NCBI GenBank assembly: GCA_003667245.1
Contig: RCNN01000060.1
Coordinates: 1-64,000 of the forward strand
DNA: 64,000 bases
DNA from: Heterostelium multicystogenum
Taxonomy: Eukaryota; Evosea; Eumycetozoa; Acytosteliales; Acytosteliaceae
Reading direction: 5' to 3'
Every line of letters starts with the position of its first letter. Position 1 is the first letter of the stretch. The notes beneath the pieces are model-generated. The model was not told where the DNA came from. It made no database searches and worked only from the letters and a program-made list of their open reading frames with translations. Positions 59,176 through 64,000 of the stretch are shown here, in pieces. Made by a program: the position numbers and the translations under genes.

Positions 59176-61791
59176 TTTCAATCTAATCTTTCTACTAAAT
59201 TAAACTAAACTACACTATAATTACAATATGGGTCAATATTTGAATTTTAATATTAAACTACATTCATTGGTATTCTCATTATATTAAAATATAGAACATA
59301 TATGGATATACAAGTTATATATATATATGTATATATATTTCTAAGGTTGAGTGTTGATTGGTTAATTCAATAATATTTGATACAGTTTAATATTAGAAAA
59401 TTAAAAGGAGATTTTAGAAAACAAATAGTTTAATAGTTTTTGTTTTACTAAAGGACTATTGGTTGATTTGGTGATTGGATAGATAAGTGGGGGTCTGTCT
59501 GCCACCTTTAGAAAAAAGATTGATTGATTGATTAATTTAATGTTTGTTGTTACCAATTCTCTGGTTTTTAGTTAGATACTATTTTTTGCGTGAAAAGTGG
59601 AGACTCTGTTGCTCATGAGGCTCCTCACACAACCACAACTCGCAATAAGCAATATCATGATTTATGTTGCAAACCTCCATAATTTTCAATTTGAAAAATG
59701 GAAAAGATTTGGGTTTTTAACTAAAATGCATTATGAAAATTGGAAAGTTATGCAAAGCAACTTCTTTTCAAATAATCTTAATTAAAAATAGGTTGAATCA
59801 TCATCAAAATTTTGATCAGATAATTTAACACTAAACAACCAGAGTCTGGACTGAAGAGTCTTCTTGCAATGATTCAAATTCAAAGAATCAATTTAATTTT
59901 ACTTACATACAATAATAATAAATCTATCTATTTATCTTTTTATCTCTATCCAAATCTTATATAAACTATTTTATTCTTATTATTATTACTATATTATATT
60001 TTATTATATTTCTATATATATAATGTTGTTTTTAGTTATAACATAACTTTATCTTTTAACATATTTCGAATATGTGTAAATTAAAACATAATAATAATAA
60101 TTATTTATGATTGAATGAATGAATGAATGATTGGAGTCAAATTAAGGATAATTATTGATTTGATTATTTAGTAATGGATTTGATTTGACTTATATTTATT
60201 TTAATTGTATTTATTTATTCTTGTTGTTGTTGTTTTTGTTTTATATTTTATTTATATTTCAATGATTAATAAATCAATTGTATGATTGATTGATTGATAG
60301 AATAGTAAAATTAATATCATATGATATTAGCAATCAATCATTCAGAGGATGGATAAATTTGATAAAAAGTGGTTAACTTTATAGACTATGTTTAACAAAA
60401 CAACTAGACACTCACTCAATCACACACACACACGCACATACACACAACCCAAAACTCAAATTAGACAGTGTTTCTATCAACAATCCAATAGCAAGAATGG
60501 AACCATGATATTAGCATTGATTTAAATGTACATTAATATGCACTTTCAAACCTCATCTAATCTCATCTTATCTTTTCTCATTCTCCACAATTTATAGGAG
60601 CTATATTGTTGTAGTGACATTGAAATCAATCAATCAATCGATCAATCAATCATACACTATAAACAACAACAACAAGTGTATAACGATCATATGAAATCGA
60701 GTCATTAATTCCATTCTAATGATATTGTACAATATTATTAATTTGGTATCAAACTATATATAGATTCAGTGTCTGATTGTTGGTTGTTGTTGTTGTTAGG
60801 TGTCATCATTGATGTCTTTGTCTTATCTCCTTTAATTAGAGAATATGTGGGATATGTGTATTTTTACCATGTATGGGAAGACAGACATACAGACAGACAT
60901 AAATTCCACTTTGCGCTTTATATTATTTTAACTTAATATTATTTATTAACTATTATTGATTAGCCAAACAAGTTGTTGATTAAGTCGATTGGCATTCTAC
61001 AAATAAAAGGTGATAGATTGTCAGAGTATCATTTTTACAAAATATAACTTAACTCTCATGCAAGTTTAGAAGCATACATTGCATAGTATACTAACCAACT
61101 AACCACTGTATATTGAAGTAATTGTTGTGTTGCAACACAGTATAGTATAGTTGAGTAGTTGAGAGTGTAACAATAGGCTTTAGTTTTAGATGAAGTGTTC
61201 TATTGAGCCGATCGATTGAGTTATTATTAGAAGCTACATGATTCTGTGATCTCTTTAGTGATTTTGTCGGTTAGCCAATGGATATTATTAGTTCCGATGA
61301 TGATCGTTTACTGGGAACTTAACTAGTTCAAGAAAGGAAGGTGATAGTTTGACCAGTGTTAATCATTAACATCATGATGGTTTCATTCACTGATTTGCAC
61401 TCAAATCAATTAAAAGCATCGAGTTGACATGTTGGTCGATTCAACCAGGGTTGTGGACGTAATCTAATGTATTAAAAATGTTTACTTCTTTGTAACCCCC
61501 TGCAGAATTTAATAAACCAAATTAGGGGGTTGACTCATTTTGGTAGATTTTCATGATGTTTTTTGACTTTTTTTTTAAAAAAAGGTCAGATCTGTGTCCA
61601 AAGAATGGAAGTAATTCAAATTCAAATAATACTCAAATATAGACCTGGTCCTCATTCTAAAATGTCAAAGATCTATTTAATGAAACATTTTCATGCATTC
61701 ATTTCAAATTAAATTAAAGTACCAAGGTTAAATCAGAAATAATTAGCACTCTCACTTACTTCAAAAAGCTTAAAATTCCCTAAAACAAAAA
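59176..61791. other. Intergenic, 2.6 kb, low complexity
   Basis: AT-rich with GATT/CAAT repeats (59520-59535, 60100-60135, 60625-60650), a (CA)n tract near 60422-60446, a 14-bp palindrome TGTGTTGCAACACA at 61126-61139, and an 8-bp hairpin (AACCCCCT at 61494-61501, AGGGGGTT at 61524-61531). On the minus strand near 61000-60962 a TTTGTAG acceptor precedes a short frame MPIDLINNLFG then stop, which may be the last exon of an unseen gene. Confidence 0.4.
60422..60446. repeat. (CA)n-type microsatellite
   Basis: Imperfect ACAC repeat with CGCACATA interruptions in the intergenic region. Confidence 0.7.
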
Positions 61792-61947
61792 ATGTTAAGT
61801 CAACTAAAAACAAAGGTTGTCACATTTGCCAAGCAAAATCCAACTACCACCCTTCTCATTGTATCAGGAGCAGCCTATTCCGACTATCTTATTTACAAAA
61901 AGTACTACAAAACCCCAGTTGTTCCAGTCAAATCCATTAATCCCTAA
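61792..61947 (+). CDS. Small membrane protein, 51 residues
   Basis: ATG at 61792 preceded by an A-run (CAAAAA), stop at 61945-61947. Not recognised. The basic N-terminus (MLSQLKTKVVTFAKQ) is followed by one short hydrophobic segment (TTTLLIVSGAAYSDYLIY) and a basic/Pro tail (KKYYKTPVVPVK). Size and layout resemble small single-span subunits of mitochondrial inner-membrane complexes, but no family can be named. The GC content stands out from the neighbours, which supports coding. Confidence 0.6.
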   Translation: MLSQLKTKVVTFAKQNPTTTLLIVSGAAYSDYLIYKKYYKTPVVPVKSINP

Positions 61948-62227
61948 TTCCAATCCGTTAATTCATACTATAATGTATAATTCCAATTATTAAAAAATAA
62001 AATGATAAACAATTTTATTCTTGTACAATCAAATGAATTCCATATGTTAGCCTTTGTCTTTAGTGTTTGGATACTTGTCAAAATACCCTTTTGACAAGAT
62101 TTGTTTTGTTTATTTTTTGATTTTAAATGTTGTTTTTTTTGGAATATTTACAGATTATTTACAAATATATACAGGAAATTATGGTAGGTTGCATTTTGAT
62201 ATAAAATGACTACATAGGTATGAGGTG
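61948..62227. other. Short 3' flank
   Basis: AT-rich spacer between two convergent small genes; nothing seen. Confidence 0.5.
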
Positions 62228-62557
62228 TTAACAGATACAAGAACCACAATCTCCTCCAGAGAATCCACCTCCACAATCTCCACCAGAGAATCCACCTCCA
62301 CAATCTCCACCAGAGAATCCACCACCACAATCTCCTCCAGAGAATCCTCCTCCACAGTCTCCACCAGAGAATCCACCACCACAATCTCCACCTCCATGAT
62401 GTCCAGAAGTGCCACAGTCTGAAGCATAGACACCTAATGGGACCATGTAGTTGCTACTTGAAGATTCATTTACACCATAGGATCTTTTTTTCATAGAAGC
62501 TTTTCTAGCTTGCTTCTTGGCACGGTGATTATTAATCTTCTCCCTGATCCAGGACAT
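62228..62557 (-). CDS. Gly/Cys/Asp tandem-repeat small protein
   Basis: 109 residues from the ATG at 62557. The N-terminus is basic (MSWIREKINNHRAKKQARKA). A central SYGVNESSSSNYMVPLGVYAS segment follows, then six to seven repeats of the nonapeptide pattern GGDCGGGFS, ending CGSCIC. The DNA repeats have a 27-bp period over about 62240-62400. It resembles the small Gly-rich developmental proteins common in dictyostelids (hssA/2C-like), but I cannot place it in that family. The regular Cys-Asp spacing could bind metal or form disulphides. No frame defect. Confidence 0.75.
   Translation of the reverse strand: MSWIREKINNHRAKKQARKASMKKRSYGVNESSSSNYMVPLGVYASDCGTSGHHGGGDCGGGFSGGDCGGGFSGGDCGGGFSGGDCGGGFSGGDCGGGFSGGDCGSCIC
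62240..62400. repeat. 27-bp tandem repeats inside the Gly/Cys gene
   Basis: About six near-identical units containing CCACAATCTCC. The units encode the GGDCGGGFS repeat on the minus strand. Confidence 0.8.
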
Positions 62558-63223
62558 GATTGTTTGGGAAAGATAGTATTTAAAAGTTTAATATTTAATT
62601 AAGTATTTGATGGTTTTATTGAACAATAATATGAAGAAGAAGTTCTATTTATAGATTTCCCAGGGGAAATGTAAAATGAACAAGAAAATTCTTAAAAGAA
62701 CAGCCTGGTAACAAAATTAAATTAAAATAAAATATTTCTTTATTTTCTTGATTACCATTCTTTTGTTTTAGTATACTAAAGTTATGATAAGTTTCTAATT
62801 GATATCAAATTCCATCAAAAAATAGTCTTTTTTGGAAATATTTTTTAATCTAAAATTCAAACACCAACTTTAATTTTAAAGTTTTTCCTTTTAAAGTAAT
62901 TTTATTACTGTTAATATGTCCAATTGTTTTACATTTTTTTATTTCTTATGAATTTATCAAAAGACTTCAATGATTGAATGTTATAAATTTCTGAATATAG
63001 AAGTTTCGACACAAGATGGTATCATGATTCACATGATTTCTATTGAAAAGGAAATTTACATTTTTAAGAAAACCTATGATTCTGTATTATTATAATTGTT
63101 TAGTAGTAATAATTGGATATCGAAAAAGTTGAAGTTTTAAGATCTCATCATTGAAAGTTTAAAGATACAATATTTTTTTATTTTGTTGGTGTTGTTTAAA
63201 CCTATTAATAATTAAACATTTAA
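62558..63223. other. Intergenic, 0.67 kb
   Basis: AT-rich, with T-runs; no gene seen. Confidence 0.5.
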
Positions 63224-64000
63224 TTATGTGTGTTTGAAGTCTTTGAAAATTTTAACGTCATTGGTGTAGAAATATTTCTGACATACAAATTCTTCATAAT
63301 GAACTTCATCTTTTCCAAAAGTCTTGGAATTCACCCAAACAGGTTGGTGCAATAATTCTATTTTGTCGTCCAGAGATGCGTAGGTAATCAAATATTCATA
63401 TCGACCAAAATTTGGATTGAATCGACATGCCAACACTGATATGAGTTTGTCATCAAATTTGGTATTAGATAGCATCTTGATATTTTTCTTCCATTGTTGG
63501 TATTGTCTGTTGTTGATAGTTGCATAGCGACAGTGGGACTCAATTTCAGTCTTAAATTCATTTCGAATAAAATTACTAGCTGAAATAATACATGATATAG
63601 TGCTCAAATACTTCAAGTTGTCACTGGTACGAGCCTTTCGTTTCAATTCTTTACACTGAGTTACCAGTAGAAGTTTCCAAGTGAACAATATTCTCTCTCT
63701 TAACTCTTTGTATCGGAGTAGCATATAGGACTCCAATTCCGCACATGGTTTTTTTTCGCTATTCTTTTTTCTATGTTTAAATATCAACGTTGACAATGGA
63801 CTGATGTCCTCATATTGTTTGATGGGTAAAAAATGATTGATATTGGGTACACTATAGCATGGAATACAAAGGTAGCCATCTTGTCTCATCTGCTGATATT
63901 GATAGTTCTCGGGATCACTTATTAGCTTCAATTTTAAATCCATCTCTGTGGTTGGTACAGTATCTAAATTCATTGTAATTGTAGGTAATGAATAGCCATC
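63224..64000 (-). CDS. Hypothetical protein, possibly 5'-partial
   Basis: Not recognised. An uninterrupted frame of 249 codons from the ATG at 63973 (MNLDTVPTTEMDL) to 63224; the frame stays open to the window edge, so the start may lie further upstream. Helical, basic and rich in Tyr/Lys, with a Cys pair (YLCIPC near 63875) and a C-terminal WVNSKTFGKDEVHYEEFVCQKYF stretch. No signal peptide or TM. Single-copy in this window, with no frame errors. Confidence 0.65.
   Translation of the reverse strand, partial: DGYSLPTITMNLDTVPTTEMDLKLKLISDPENYQYQQMRQDGYLCIPCYSVPNINHFLPIKQYEDISPLSTLIFKHRKKNSEKKPCAELESYMLLRYKELRERILFTWKLLLVTQCKELKRKARTSDNLKYLSTISCIISASNFIRNEFKTEIESHCRYATINNRQYQQWKKNIKMLSNTKFDDKLISVLACRFNPNFGRYEYLITYASLDDKIELLHQPVWVNSKTFGKDEVHYEEFVCQKYFYTNDVKIFKDFKHT

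Noticed and set aside
60100..60135. Short GAAT/GATT repeats considered as a CRISPR-like array
   Set aside because: No spacer-repeat structure; simple microsatellites.
60962..61000. Minus-strand last-exon-like segment (MPIDLINNLFG then stop)
   Set aside because: No upstream exon with a matching donor was found.

Overview
The window looks like nuclear DNA of a dictyostelid social amoeba. Intergenic DNA is very AT-rich with TAA/TTA tracts, introns are short (about 50-95 bp, GTAAGT/GTATGT...AG), proteins carry Asn/Gln/Ser runs, and lineage-typical families are present (F-box/FNIP repeat proteins, ComC-like EGF receptors, a Gly-rich small protein). I cannot assign a species. Most genes are interrupted by one-base length changes in homopolymers while each segment keeps family conservation, which looks more like sequencing or assembly error than gene decay.

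Layout. 1-9.1 kb (minus): a partial unknown gene and a giant gene with an N-terminal HNH-type nuclease motif, a long helical middle and ankyrin repeats. 9.4-10.9 kb: an APH/EcKinase-like phosphotransferase. 11.9-13.5 kb: F-box/FNIP protein. 13.9-14.6 kb: piggyBac remnant. 15.7-18 kb: CUE/coiled-coil/SKICH-like protein. 18.1-22.2 kb: ComC-like receptor. 22.7-24.3 kb: PEX26-like peroxin. 24.8-25.7 kb: SUZ-domain protein (SZRD1-like). 25.8-26.6 kb: CutC. 27.0-30.3 kb: TBCK-like pseudokinase/TBC/rhodanese protein. 30.3-37.5 kb: two FNIP paralogues flanking a second ComC-like receptor and a divergent actin. 37.9-39.3 kb: threonine synthase. 39.5-42.0 kb: a fusion of two amidinotransferase-fold modules (arginine deiminase plus CtlX-like). 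43.9-45.7 kb: beta-hexosaminidase.

46.06-47.23 kb is the most unusual stretch. A tRNA-Met(CAT) gene is followed 54 bp downstream by a tandem of poly(A)-tailed repeats whose head is tRNA-like, with A- and B-box matches. The tandem is bounded by a perfect 13-bp direct repeat and sits next to an older truncated copy. It reads as a tRNA-derived SINE-like retroelement at a position resembling that used by dictyostelid TRE3 retrotransposons.

47.5-50.8 kb: Bre1 H2B ubiquitin ligase. 51.8-52.2 kb: eIF1. 53.3 kb: a 37-residue basic small gene. 53.8-55.0 kb: ethanolamine kinase. 56.4-59.2 kb: RhoGAP. 61.8 kb: a 51-residue membrane small gene. 62.2-62.6 kb: Gly/Cys/Asp repeat protein. 63.2-64 kb: an unknown gene reaching the window edge. 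The genes form no operon-like system; most are independent housekeeping or signalling genes.
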